Assembly: GCA_016165875.1 (NCBI GenBank)
Contig: JABBOT010000016.1
Coordinates: 4,920,327 to 4,984,326, forward strand
Direction of reading: 5' to 3'
DNA length: 64,000 bases
Origin: Acanthopleura granulata
Taxonomy: Eukaryota; Mollusca; Polyplacophora; Chitonida; Chitonidae
The notes under the pieces are model-generated. The model did not search any database. It worked only from the letters and a program-made list of their open reading frames with translations, and was not told the DNA's origin. Numbering within the stretch: position 1 is the first letter of the stretch; each line of letters opens with the position of its first letter. The translations under genes were made by a program, and so were the position numbers. Below are positions 11,836 to 21,830 of this stretch, piece after piece.

Positions 11836-12515
11836 TCGTCATCCACTAGAACTTAGGACGCAACTCAACTCAAATGGAGGGCCTTACGACCTGACACAAC
11901 GTGTGAGTTAAGGTGTGTTGGATCTTAAGCCCTCGTATATGCCGAGCTTAAGAAAATACAAACCACACGCCCTCTAGTACTAATCTTAACGCGTAAGCTT
12001 AAGTATTGAGACTGATTTTTTGGCACGTGATCTGGATTCTTCACCTAAATACTACCAGCTTCACTTAAACGTTTCGACTGACAGTGTTAAAAACTAAAAC
12101 CACTCTTACGCTGACCCAAATTGGAGCCTGATGCCTCTGGTCTTTCAGGTTTATTACTGTTTTTTCGTCACAATGTCACAGTGTCAAAATGTCACGAGTT
12201 ATATGTAATACAACTGAGATTGACGACGTAATGAAGCTAGTTGAACACGGCGCTCTTCAGCTTCTCTGTGTGCCATTTAAGATATATTTTTTTGCAAATA
12301 TGGTCTTTTACTTCTAGATAAAAAGTAGGCCAAAGTAATGTTTTACTGGCAATTTTCAAACGTCGACAGTTTAGAATGTCCCAAAATACTGTGCCTGTGT
12401 CACAGGAATCAGGAAATAACACGAGAACAATGTAAAGATACAAAGATATAAATAGTGAGCTAGAAAAAAACTGTTAAAAGGGTCACAATCATACAAACAG
12501 TTACACACAAGCTGC
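11836..12515. other. A-B intergenic sequence
   Basis: Contains CTTAAG-rich stretches and no supported gene. The 12,517-12,600 end is the gene B promoter block, which aligns closely with the one of gene C. Confidence 0.4.
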
Positions 12516-12574
12516 TGTCATTTCTTAGAAGACGTGGCTTCGTTTAGCAAAGTATCCGTATAGCCTGTTTTCAT

Positions 12575-12582
12575 TTTTATAC
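12575..12582 (+). promoter_or_regulatory. TATA box of gene B within a block shared with gene C
   Basis: TTTTATAC is followed by AGACGCCA exactly as in gene C. About 60 nt upstream of it also aligns with gene C (TCATTTCTTAGAAGACGTGG here, TCATGGCTTAGTAGGCGTGG there, then AAAG-ATCCG). Confidence 0.7.
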
Positions 12583-12637
12583 AGACGCCAGTCGTCTAAC
12601 TGATATTCTGCCTGTATTAGCGCGAGTCTCCGCCACG

Positions 12638-15600
12638 ATGAGTTGTTGCCGGTTGAAGACTGTTGTTGTTGTTCTCATGGCCATCAATGTGATACTAGCT
12701 AACAGCGTAGGCGGTAGACAGGTAGTTGGACGCAACCTTAGAAATACTGAAATCGCCGGCCTTGAACGTAGACTGCGCGGGAAAAACCTGAGTGAGTTTA
12801 ACAATTTGTTTGTCCGAAATCGTCCCGGGGCTAGAGGCCGCATATTTATCGTGTTGAGCATGATCGCCACCTTAGATAAGCTATATGAACAGTTACAATC
12901 AACTCGCAACTGAGATACATGGGGGGGGGGGGTTGATTTGTGTTGGCGCTTTTCCGGCCCAAGGGGACTGAGATACATGCTTGATTATCGACACTACATA
13001 TACTAAAATGGTACGCGATTTGGATATTGGTTTTACTCATCCGCCTAGACCATCCATTGCGTCTTTTCGTCATTATTTAAAACTCTTGAGTGTTTCTCTT
13101 TGCATGAATCCGTCCTAATTTTTATATTATATATATTTTCTAAGTTCCTGGGCGGTTTGTGTCATTTGTCGTTTTTCGAAACTGGTCTTGCGACTATTGA
13201 CCCGGAACGCCCATTTGGTTGACGGCTGGTATCCGATTGTGGGTTTCTACGCCTTGGTCTAAGAAACGATTGGATTGCGTTATTCACCATAGAATGGGAA
13301 ACTCGTAAAACCCATTCCCGCGCCTTGAACTGCGCTATTCAAAGATCCAGAGCTATGCGCCGTTTTGTTCTTTCCTGAAGAACGTCACACTCATCGGTAC
13401 ACGCGTGTTCGTAAAGTTCTCAGGTAGAACACGACCACTACAACCTCACAGCAGGAAACAATGCGTTTTTACTGTGATTTGGTCCCGTTTGTGTAGCCCA
13501 TCAGAGTCTCTCATTCGTCCCATTATTTATTTCTTAGTTCTTCCATTGTCTTCAAGCCTTCGAACAGCCTTTCTGTACTCTCTCCATTTCTGTCAAACTC
13601 CCTTTTTTTAAATTCAATAATTTCTCATGAGCGTCGCAAAGATTTTTTGAAATATTGTGGTGGGGGAGTGTCATATAGGCTTCCAAACCTTCTTGGTCTT
13701 TAATCTTCAAATGTAATGATCCAGAATGCTGGGCGCCGTCGTATAAGTGAAATATTCTTGAGTACGGCGTAAAACACCAATGAAATAAATAAATAAATAA
13801 AATATAGCGTGGCCATTTCCTGGTAGCCATTAAATGTAACTTAAACGTATATCCGAGCATCGCATATATTTCTATAACATTCAGCATCATCTCTGGTTCC
13901 CTTCCTCCGCAAACGGTGTTATCCCTTCAAGATGGCAGTCGTTCGCACCGGACGACGCCCTGCTGTTCTTTCATTTGCTAATGTTATCCATCATTGGTAA
14001 GATATCACAATCGTTCCAAGATCAAAATAAATTTATGCTTTTAGATGATATTTTTATTTTCGTTCCATCATTTGCTAGTTCAGTCCGTCATACACTGCTG
14101 CGCGTTACCTTTTTCTTCCATCAATTTTTTTGTTCTTTTAATGCTTACAATACAGTAACTTTTTATTCAACATCAATAAATATTAAGAAGTCGTAGTTTC
14201 CCAGTATACCATATCCTATGGCCATTGGATATATCAAGACCTCCTGTGCCCCAGATCCGGGTCTCATATTTGTCCCAAATCGGAATCTCCTATGTCGCAA
14301 ATCGGGGTCTCCTATGCTGCAGATCGGGGTCTTTATGTGCCAGATCTAGGTCACCTTTGCCGCAGATCAGGGTGACACTCTGACACGATGAGATTAGAGA
14401 ATCGTATGACCTGAAAAAAGACACAGGTTAGATTTTTTCCAGGAGATTGTGTTAAGCTATTACCTCATTCCGGTACTGTATTGTTATGGAGCACAACGTA
14501 TGTGAAGCGTGACGACCTGTAAAACAGGTCTCTATTTCTCTATAGAAGTGGTTTGCTCAACTGCCATTGCTGAGAAAGCAGGTTCATTGAAATAGAATGA
14601 GATAATCTCTAACTTTGTTTTTCTGACCGATTCATCGTGTCCTTTCTTTCTGTTTGAATAACTTTAAAATTATTAAATTAATATAGATATTAACTGATGG
14701 CTTATAGAATCTTATGTGTCATCAGTTATAGTTTTTAGCATTTGCTCGCATAGTTGAAATGAATTGCATCCTGTTTATAATTTTTAAGTTGTTTGGTCAT
14801 CCTATAGCTGCATTTTACACAACAAAATTTAGCCCGGGCGGACACATACGTTTAAAGCGTTTACTCGGCACAAAAGAGGAGGGGCAAACGAACGTGGCGC
14901 AAGTTAGCTCAGGCTAAGTTAGACCTCCGACACCACTTGGGACGGCCCATCAGCGAATTACCCGCGGGGGAGGGGGTTGTACTGTGCAAATACAAAAACA
15001 AAGGGCAAAGCAGTTCCAGACAAGGTGCGCTGTTGTAGCGGGTAGCGATCTTTAGCAATGTTATTCAGCCAAGTTGTTTAAGGAAATCCGCCACTCAGGG
15101 CATGCGTATTAACACGCCACCTATCGGACAGGTGTATTAGTCCCGCTATGGAAAGCAAAATGTAAACGTATGAGTTTCATGTGTGAACGCAAATAAACGA
15201 CGTTGCCTGGGTTATAGCGCAATAAGCAGATGGGATTTAAGAAAAATGTTAGGAAAAAACTGAGTTATGAAGTTTTGTGAATGTGGCCCAAGGTGGAGAC
15301 AACGATACACTGTTTTGGTCAGATGAGGATTCTAGGGAGGGCGATGGAACGATGGTAGGAAGAGATGACACGATACTGTGAAGCAATAGTACTGTATACT
15401 GCGAAGCGATGTTACAGTAAAACGAAGCGCTAATACTATGCTGCAATTAAAGCGATGAAACGATACTAGGATCGCACCATCGTTTTGCATTGTCGTGTCG
15501 TCGCTCCCTACCATTACTTTATCGGCTCGTTCCATTGTCGGTTGATTGTTAATCGTATGGTATCTTGATAGGAGATAAGAGAGGGGGCACAAGGTAACTT

Positions 15601-17575
15601 ATCATTTGCATTTGTGTTAATAAATATTTCATATCTTCAGCGCTATAGAAATTCACGCTACCTCTTTAATCGAAATTTTCTATAAATTACCACATTCCTA
15701 GGTGTTAAAACCTAAAATAACCTTAAATATATCCACTTCTTCACTAACTAAAACTTCCTCGCTTGACTCTCAGTACTGAGAGGCTAGAACAAGGAAACGG
15801 GGCTGGTCGGCCCGGTGTCAGGATATTGTCACTGGGAAAGGGGTGTCATGTCTGGTGTCTTCGACATGAAGCTCCAGTGGCGGCAGCACTTTGACGGCAC
15901 GGACTCACAAGGATACACAGTATATGTATATTGTAAAGGCACCCCTCCGTTATATGACTGAAAAATTGTTGAGTATTACGTTAAACCAAAGCATACATAC
16001 ACTAACTAAAACCACTTTCTTACTAGAAATCGTCTTTTACGAATTAGAACCGGACAAAACGACATGAGCGTAAGTTACAAATTTCATGAAAACGTTTGAG
16101 TTTTAATAGAAACACTAAATGCGCCACAAGTCTGTGTAATTAAATGTTATCACAGCGCAGAATTTTGAGTAATTCTTCACCAGATTGGTAGATGTCATTA
16201 GAAAGTGGATTTAAGTAACAGTATTATCGTTATTAGAGATTACACTTTCTGGATATAGCACAGGTTCTAGTGCTGAAAATTGGCTGATGGTTGACGTATT
16301 GCTGGTGATTTTGTGCCTGGCTCTGAGGTCGTTGGTTCGAAACCCGGATAGGTCTCCGCCAATTTTCGGCAATAGGACCTGTGCTATATCTAGAAAGTGT
16401 AATCTCTGATAATGACATCTACCAATCTGACATGTTCAGCTAAGAGAGCTGTGTCATTTCTGACCACAGTGGTAATGCATGTTCGCTGTAAAGTCTAACG
16501 GTCAGCTTCCTTCTATTTGTGTAGAAGGCTGATTGGTCGGGTGGTCTAAATGGTTGTAACGTATTGCTGGCGATTTGGTGCCTGATTCTGAGGTCGTTGG
16601 TTCGAAACCCGGATAGGTATCAGCCAGTTTTCAGAACTAGAACCTATTATAGAAAGTGTAATCTGTAATAATAATAAAAATGTTAGTTAATTCTACACCA
16701 GTAACGCCTAGTACAACGCAACTGGCATCATTGCATTTTTTTATCCTGCGTGAGTCATATGCAAGAGGTTGTTTAAACTGTTACTTCTGGAGCATGTACA
16801 TCAGCAGTTAGAATGCATCCCTAACTGAGGTAATTTGACAGTAGGTCAGATCATTTGATAACTACCCCTCTGTCGTCTCGGTTCTGGTTGTGCTCTCTAT
16901 GCTGTATGTGCTCTCTATGGACTTTTACCCATTAAACCACGTTTTGATGGTTATGTGGGTGTTCATTGGGTATATATGTGTTAAATGCGATGACATCACA
17001 CCAATTTGAGTAATTCGAGATCAGTGATGTCTGATAAATTGCATTTAACATCACGGTAATCTTTTTGACATAATTCGGCTTAAACCATGGTGCTAGCGGG
17101 TGTGTAAGTAGTTACGTCTGAAACACTTACATGTATAGTTAGAATAAAACCCTAACTGAGGTAAATTGACAAGAGACCAGAGCTATAACGTGTGACAATT
17201 TGTCAACTATCACAGTGTCGTCGCTGCTCTGGTTTTACTCTCAGTGCTGCAGCCTTTTATATTATATTCATATCCGTTACAACTTTGAGCATGATATGTG
17301 ATAGTGTTTACAGCGTCTCGTTTCTCCTTTGCCTTCTCTGCGTCCATTTGTGATAGTGTTTACAGCGTCTCGTTTCTCCTTTGCCTTCTCTGCGTCCATT
17401 TGTTAAAAGGTATCGACTTTGTTGACTTAATTTCGTGCGACATTTCTTCTCTGCAGATCACAGACGCCTGGTGGAAATCTTGGCCCAATTATGTCAACTG
17501 TGTCAACAAAAAAAACTGCTTCGTTGCATCGTCAAGTACTGTACTTCTCACACCATGAGACGCTTTCCTTACTAA
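12638..17575 (+). CDS. gene B: secreted basic cysteine-rich peptide precursor (copy 1)
   Basis: Exons 12,638-12,791 and 17,457-17,575 encode 90 residues. The donor is CTGA|GTGAGT, the acceptor CTCTGCAG|AT, the intron phase 1 and 4,665 nt long. Residues 1-23 (MSCCRLKTVVVVLMAINVIL then ANS) form a signal peptide. The pro-region has NLRNTEIAGLERRL. Exon 2 starts NHRRLVEILAQL and has the family C-x2-C-x7-C-x4-C spacing with a Gln/Lys linker between cysteines 2 and 3, then CTSHTMRRFPY and stop. This copy has Leu where the A, C and B-copy-2 domains have Phe (IFAQ), and IAG instead of ITA in the pro-region. The intron is long enough to hold another gene, but none was found inside. A 52-nt tandem duplication lies 56 nt before exon 2. 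Confidence 0.74.
12921..12978 (+). repeat. 58-nt insertion with a run of 12 G, bounded by a direct repeat
   Basis: Copy 1 has ACTGAGATACAT twice (12,909 and 12,967) with G12 and 46 further nt between. Copy 2 has the motif once and no insert. It lies in gene B intron 1 just past the open reading extension of exon 1. Confidence 0.7.
12990..13260 (+). repeat. repeat R copy (copy 1)
   Basis: Forward copy with TTGCATGAATCCGTCC, TATATATATTTTCTAAGTTC, GAAACTGGTCTTGCGA and CCGGAACGCCCATTTGGTTG. The homologous copy at 63 kb matches over about 260 nt. It lies in the gene B intron. Confidence 0.7.
13261..13505 (+). repeat. segment S: homologous to sequence downstream of gene C
   Basis: This stretch of the gene B intron aligns with 39,800-40,035: TTGCGT, CCCGCG, CACAGCAG, CTTTTACTGCGATTTGG-like and TTTGTGTAGCCC blocks occur in the same order. 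It may be a repeat or a relic of the segmental duplication that made the array. Confidence 0.55.
13715..13801 (+). repeat. SINE-A 3' end (copy 1)
   Basis: GGCGCCGTCGTATAAGTGAA, TTCTTGAGTACGGCG and an AAATAAATAAATAAA tail. Confidence 0.8.
14235..14385 (+). repeat. short minisatellite of CAGATCGGGGTC-type units (copy 1)
   Basis: About five imperfect units of 25-30 nt, each built around CCAGATC/CAAATCGGGGTCTCCTAT. Copy 2 (30,055-30,190) is slightly shorter at its right end. Confidence 0.6.
14400..15335. other. gene B intron, no feature recognised
   Basis: AT-rich with a G-rich GGGGGAGGGGG patch near 14,965. No coding or repeat match is supported. Confidence 0.35.
15340..15545. repeat. imperfect inverted repeat (copy 1)
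   Basis: GGAACGATGGTAGGAAGAGA near 15,342 pairs imperfectly with the complement of TCGCTCCCTACCATTACTTT and TCGTTCC near 15,503-15,535. The middle is rich in GCGATG/GAAACGATAC words. It could fold into a hairpin; origin unknown. Confidence 0.45.
15755..16005 (+). repeat. SINE-B copy (copy 1)
   Basis: CTGGTCGGCCCGGTGTCAGG core, a GTGTCATGTCTGGTGTCTTC block, GGCGGCAGCACTTTG and a CAAAGCATACATACAC end. Confidence 0.75.
16181..16430. mobile_element. foldback element enclosing a tRNA-like box B (copy 1)
   Basis: Nested inverted repeats bound the element. CAGATTGGTAGATGTCATTA at the left end pairs with AATGACATCTACCAATCTGA at the right. An inner pair of about 50 nt starts at AGAGATTACACTTTCTGGAT and ends at AGAAAGTGTAATCTCTGATA. 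The centre carries GGTTCGAAACC, a perfect tRNA box B, next to GAGGTCGTT. A second partial unit of the same central sequence lies at 16,555-16,665. Confidence 0.65.
16555..16675 (+). repeat. second unit of the tRNA-like module (copy 1)
   Basis: Repeats GTATTGCTGGCGATTTGG and GAGGTCGTTGGTTCGAAACC, offset 265 nt from the first unit. Copy 2 has a single hybrid unit, left half like unit 1 and right half like this one. Confidence 0.7.
16715..16905 (+). repeat. repeat M copy, diverged (copy 1)
   Basis: CCCTAACTGAGGTAATTTGA with downstream CTCTGTCGTCTCGGTTCTGG. Confidence 0.6.
16980..17252 (+). repeat. repeat M copy (copy 1)
   Basis: Nearly complete: AACATCACGGTAAT, CGGCTTAAACCATGGTGCTA, CTAACTGAGGTAAATTGACA and CTATCACAGTGTCGTCGCTG. 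Confidence 0.7.
17297..17400 (+). repeat. 52-nt tandem duplication before gene B exon 2
   Basis: Two perfect 52-nt units containing TTTCTCCTTTGCCTTCTCTG. Copy 2 has one unit. The pyrimidine-rich unit lies in the intron region where branch point and polypyrimidine signals for exon 2 would be. Confidence 0.85.
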
Positions 17576-17958
17576 AGGACAGGGGGACTCTTACTTCTGT
17601 TGACATAATTCACGAGATCATGCCAGTCTACCACCTTGACCGGAAGCAGATGTTTATACACTCTTACCTTGTCGGGGTAGAACGCCATGTTTTAGCACAT
17701 TCAGTCATGGACCATTTTCAGTGCTCATTACGGGCACATAACTTTAAATACCAGCTGCTCTGTCGGCCACGGATGAAGACATTGATCACGAACAGGTCGT
17801 TCTTGACGGCGGGCAGTTTTGTGTTTTTCAGTATCGAATTCTAATTTGATTTTATCATGATTGAATATCTTTTCTGCAAAACGGAATACAACCCCACAGG
17901 TGGGTGGTTTGCGCCGGACAGCCCGGGTACTCAGTATGTAGACTGGATAAAGTTTTTT
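17576..17958. other. gene B 3' flank
   Basis: CTTGACCGGAAGCAGATG, ACCTTGTCGGGG and GTCATGGACCATTTTC are shared with the 3' flanks of the other family members. They support a conserved 3' UTR or nearby element. No coding sequence is supported; the long ORF across the exon continues by chance. Confidence 0.5.
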
Positions 17959-17959
17959 T

Positions 17960-18160
17960 ACCTAATTCTGCGTAAGCAATAGTGCTAGAGGCGTGTAAGT
18001 TGTTACTTCTTAAACAATTACATGAATAGTTAGAATAAAACCCTAACTGAGGTAAATTCACAAGACGCCGGATTTCACCGGTAACATGTGACCATTTGCC
18101 AACTACCACTCTGTTGTCGCTGCTCTGGATTTACTCTCAATGCTGTAGAGTCCTCTACAT
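17960..18160 (+). repeat. repeat M copy (copy 1)
   Basis: CTTACTTCTTAAACAATTAC-like, CCCTAACTGAGGTAAATTCA and CACTCTGTTGTCGCTGCTCT blocks in order. Confidence 0.7.
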
Positions 18161-18487
18161 TCAGTGCGGCCTTAAAACAGCAATCCGAAAAATAAATAAA
18201 TACAAAATAAAGTATGTTATCTTCAATACTGTTCCGAAAATGTGTCCTGTTTTGGTCCCAGTCTTTTTCTTACAAGGAAATACATGAAGCTCGGTTGGAC
18301 GTCAATATTATTGCCGAACAATTTAGATATAATACTTTTTATTCATAATGTCAAACCCATCCTTATCAAATCAAGGGAGGCACTATACGTATATGGCCAC
18401 TCTTCACTCCCGAAAACGTAGCTGTAGGCAAAGTGGCTGTTTTGATTTAGTGAAGAGGGTATAACCTAAAGGGTCTCAGAATTCTTG

Positions 18488-18787
18488 TCGGTTTCGAGGT
18501 CTGGAGATCGGAGATCAATCCCGGGTCGGATCATATCTATAGTGCCACTTTCAAAATGGCACTTGTTGCTGCCACTGAGAGGTTAGAGCAAGGAAACAAG
18601 ACTGGTCGGTCCGGTGCCAGTAGGTGAGGTGTCATGTCTTGTGTCTTCGGCGTGATGTTCCAGTGGCTGCAGCACTTTGGGGCCATATGAAAACACATAT
18701 ATATCTATATTCTAACGACTCTTTGTCCTCATGTGACTCAAAAAATGTTGAGTGCGACGTAAAATCCCAGGCATACATACATTCATA
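18488..18787 (+). repeat. SINE-B copy with tRNA-like head (copy 1)
   Basis: The head has GAGATCAATCCCGGGTC (box-B-like), followed by GACTGGTCGGTCCGGTGCCA, GTGTCATGTCTTGTGTCTTC and the GCATACATACATTCATA end. Confidence 0.75.
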
Positions 18788-18799
18788 AACAGTCCACTG

Positions 18800-19039
18800 G
18801 TCCCGGGATCACGAAGCCTTAGCTTAGACTTCAGTCAGGCTTTGTCTTAACCTCAAAACAGTTTATTGCCCTAAAATTGTGACTCACTTCAAGGACTTAT
18901 TTTTCAATACAAAGAGTTGGCCTAGACTTTCGTGACAAACATGAAAATTAGCATTTAAGTTAAATTTAAGTCCAGGATTAACACCGGAAGTTAAGTGTAA
19001 GCCTGACTTAAGTTTATTACATTCTCGTGATCCTGGGAC
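18800..19039. mobile_element. MITE-like element with terminal inverted repeats (copy 1)
   Basis: GTCCCGGGATCACGA at the left end pairs with TCGTGATCCTGGGAC at the right. Inner CAGTCAGGCTT/AAGCCTGACTT also pairs. The body is 240 nt and non-coding. No clear target-site duplication. Confidence 0.65.
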
Positions 19040-19101
19040 AACTAACTTTCACTTTCACGTTAGCTTCGGTGTGAGCAAGGCCTTTATCAGACCACACATA
19101 T

Positions 19102-19235
19102 TTATTTATTTATTTGATTCGTGCTTTACCCTGTACCCAAGAATATTTCACTTATACGACGCCGATCAGCCTTATGGTGAGAGGAAACCGGTCAGACCAT
19201 GCGCAAGTTGCTGGCAGACCTTCCCACTTACGGCA
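19102..19235 (-). repeat. SINE-A 3' part (copy 1)
   Basis: TTTATTTATTTATTTGATTC tail complement, CAAGAATATTTCACTTATAC, ending near the CTTCCCACTTACGG block. Confidence 0.8.
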
Positions 19236-19861
19236 GACCACACATAGCCTATAAGCTCACACATGGCAAATTGAGAAACTTGATCCCATCTATCACTGTT
19301 CTGAATTAAGAACTGCAGAGTGAAAGTGCAGACCTCCAAAACGAAGCAATATAACAATATGGCGGCTTTCACAAGGAAAGGGGGGACCTCGCGTGAACCA
19401 TAAACATGTACAATGTACAGAAGGGATTATTTTTATTGAACGGTAGGCTCTTACTTTCTTTCAGTAGTCTTTAACCAATGGTCCGTGTCCAAACAGCTAA
19501 GTTACCCGCCCAGTTTCGCCAGGTTTTACTCTGTAGCTCTACGCCCTTCATCGCATAAAATGCAGAAGAGCTGCACTGATGTGTCTAGTCTCTCAGTATG
19601 TTCAGGCAAACTTTCGCCATCAACAAAGACATCATTCATAATATTATGACTACATTCACAACCTTGTCTTGTCAGCTGTAAGACTATGTGACACAATTCT
19701 GCTACACGAACCCTAATTCCGAACTTGATCCGTTTGTAGCGCTACAAACACGTGCGAGTAATCTCCCTTGACGCCGCATCTTGTTCTATCTGGTGCTAAG
19801 TCTAGTGGATGTCACGTTTACCGAACGTTTTCTCCTGAGTTGGAGAATAAACACTGAGTAG

Positions 19862-20045
19862 CTGTGATGGTGTGGTCGGTTGAAAATGGGTCACACGTAA
19901 CCGGTGAAATCCGTCCTCTTGTTAATTTACCACAGCTAAGGTTTTGTTTTCACTGCTCGAGTAAAGCGCTAAACAGTGGCAACTTGAACGCCCCTCTATC
20001 ACCGCGGCTCGAGCAGAATTAGGCAAAGAAGGCGATTAAGATATT
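19862..20045 (-). repeat. repeat M copy (copy 1)
   Basis: Reverse copy with TTAATTTACCACAGCTAAGG and GAGCAGAATTAGGCAAAG. Confidence 0.65.
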
Positions 20046-20254
20046 TACATAATATTAGATGTCACCAGTCTAGAGTCACTGCATGCCGTGTTCTATAAAC
20101 ATTTACATGAAAACAGTGTAAGGGAACCAGGCCTAGGGGTGCTTAGTACACAGGCAGAATCATGGTTCATGAGGTCATACAACATAGAAGGCTACAGCAT
20201 GCAGAGTAACACCACGTACAGCAGTCTCCCCCTAACCATTCACAGTTTACACGA

Positions 20255-20338
20255 GGATTGAAGGGATATATATATGTGTGTGTGTGTGTGTGTGTATATG
20301 TATATGTGTGTAAATGTGTATATAGATGTATATGCTTA

Positions 20339-20391
<53 letters not shown>

Positions 20392-20655
20392 TTATATGTA
20401 TATATATGTAGATATGTATGTGTATATGTGTGTGTATATGTGTGTATATGTGTATATATGTGTATGTGTGTGTGTATGTGTGTGTGTATATATATATATA
20501 TAATATAATATAATATAATATAATATAATATAATATAATATAATATAATATAATATAATATAATATAATATAATATAATATAATATAATATAATATATAT
20601 ATATGTGTTTGTGTGTTTATATGTGAGTATATGTGTATATACATGTATATGTGTA

Positions 20656-20690
<35 letters not shown>

Positions 20691-20695
20691 TTGAG
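20255..20695. repeat. compound microsatellite (TG)n/(TA)n/(TAATA)n (copy 1)
   Basis: About 440 nt of TG and TA dinucleotide runs around a roughly 100-nt block of 5-nt TAATA units. ORFs of up to 178 codons here are low-complexity (Tyr/Ile/His or Tyr/Val/Cys) and not genes. Copy 2 appears identical in length and translation. Confidence 0.95.
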
Positions 20696-21019
20696 CAAAG
20701 GTGTCATTACTGATCGTTGAAGAGGAAGGCCGGAGAAGTATTAGGCCATTTGTGGTATAAGAGTACGATTTAAAAACGATCATGAAAATTTGTTTGTGAG
20801 AATACGGTGATGAAACATAGGTTGGTGTTTTTTCGAATCTTCAAACCTTACTCTTTTAACTACAATCTGCGTCACACTTCCCCGGTCTTCTCTTTCAGCA
20901 TTCCATATGAGTGCTGATGTGTTACATTAGAGACACCTCAATGCTCAGAGACATCCATCTCTCGATGGTTATTACTGTAATAACTATTTATCGTGTCTGT
21001 ATTTAAAATGCAAAAATTA

Positions 21020-21231
21020 TTACAATACTGGCAGCAATTCAACTGCAAGTCCAGCTCACGCTGGCCTCCTCTCCGGTCGTACATGAGAAAGGTCAGCCAA
21101 CAACCTGCGGATGGCCATGGGTCTCCCCCGGGCTCTGTCTGGTTTCCTCCCACCATAATGCTGGCCGCCGTCGTAAAAGTGAAATATTCTTGAGTACGGC
21201 GTAAAATACTAGTCAAATAAATAAACAAATT
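21020..21231 (+). repeat. SINE-A copy (copy 1)
   Basis: From the AGTCCAGCTCACGCTGGC box-B-side block to AAATAAATAAACAAAT. Confidence 0.85.
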
Positions 21232-21586
21232 CAACTGCCGTAGTGTTCACTGCTAAGCACATAATGTAATGTTTGTTGCATTACGAAATTTCGTTACATT
21301 GCGGCGATGTTTTAAAATAATGTAATAATATTACATGGGTGGCGTTTAAATTAGCGATATCGAGTATCCCCGTAGTGTAATTATCAACACATTGCGGGAT
21401 GTCTAATACACTATGGGCATCTGTGTCTCGACAACCAACAGCCGGAAACAGTCGAGAGATTAAAGTGAATATGCGGTAACGGTTTATTTAGGTCAAAATC
21501 CTTCAGAGAGCTAAATTTAATCGCAGATGTCATGGCTTAGTAGGCGTGGTGTCGTTAAACAAAGGATCCGGTTTCAGTCTGTTTTC

Positions 21587-21596
21587 TTTTATATAC
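21587..21596 (+). promoter_or_regulatory. TATA box of gene C (copy 1)
   Basis: TTTTATATAC followed by AGACGCCA, 60 nt before the ATG, inside the block aligned with the gene B promoter. Confidence 0.7.
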
Positions 21597-21655
21597 AGAC
21601 GCCATCCAGTTCCTCGACATTTACTGACAGTACATACACGTGAATCTCCACCAAG

Positions 21656-21830
21656 ATGAACTGTTGCCGACGGAGGGCGCTTGTTGTTGTTGTTGCCCTG
21701 ATGGTGGTCAGTTTGGTGCGGGTTAACAGTTCGACTCTTCCAGTACAAGAAGCTTTCCACAGTCTTACAGATACAGACATAGTTGGCTTTGAACATGAGC
21801 TAGAAGGCGGTATAGGCGGGACATCACTGG
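21656..21830 (+). CDS. gene C exon 1 (copy 1), cut off by the assembly gap
   Basis: This exon encodes 58 residues: signal peptide MNCCRRRALVVVVALMVVSL and pro-region with SLTDTDIVGFEHEL. It ends in a phase-1 donor CTGG|GTAAGT. The sequence stops at the N run 238 nt later, so exon 2 is missing from this copy. The protein sequence is identical to the copy-2 exon at 37,149-37,323, whose exon 2 is at 38,940-39,118. Confidence 0.65.

Noticed and set aside
20247..20783. 178-codon minus-strand ORF and overlapping plus-strand ORFs (also 35,740-36,276)
   Set aside because: Translation of a TG/TA/TAATA microsatellite; pure low complexity in several frames.
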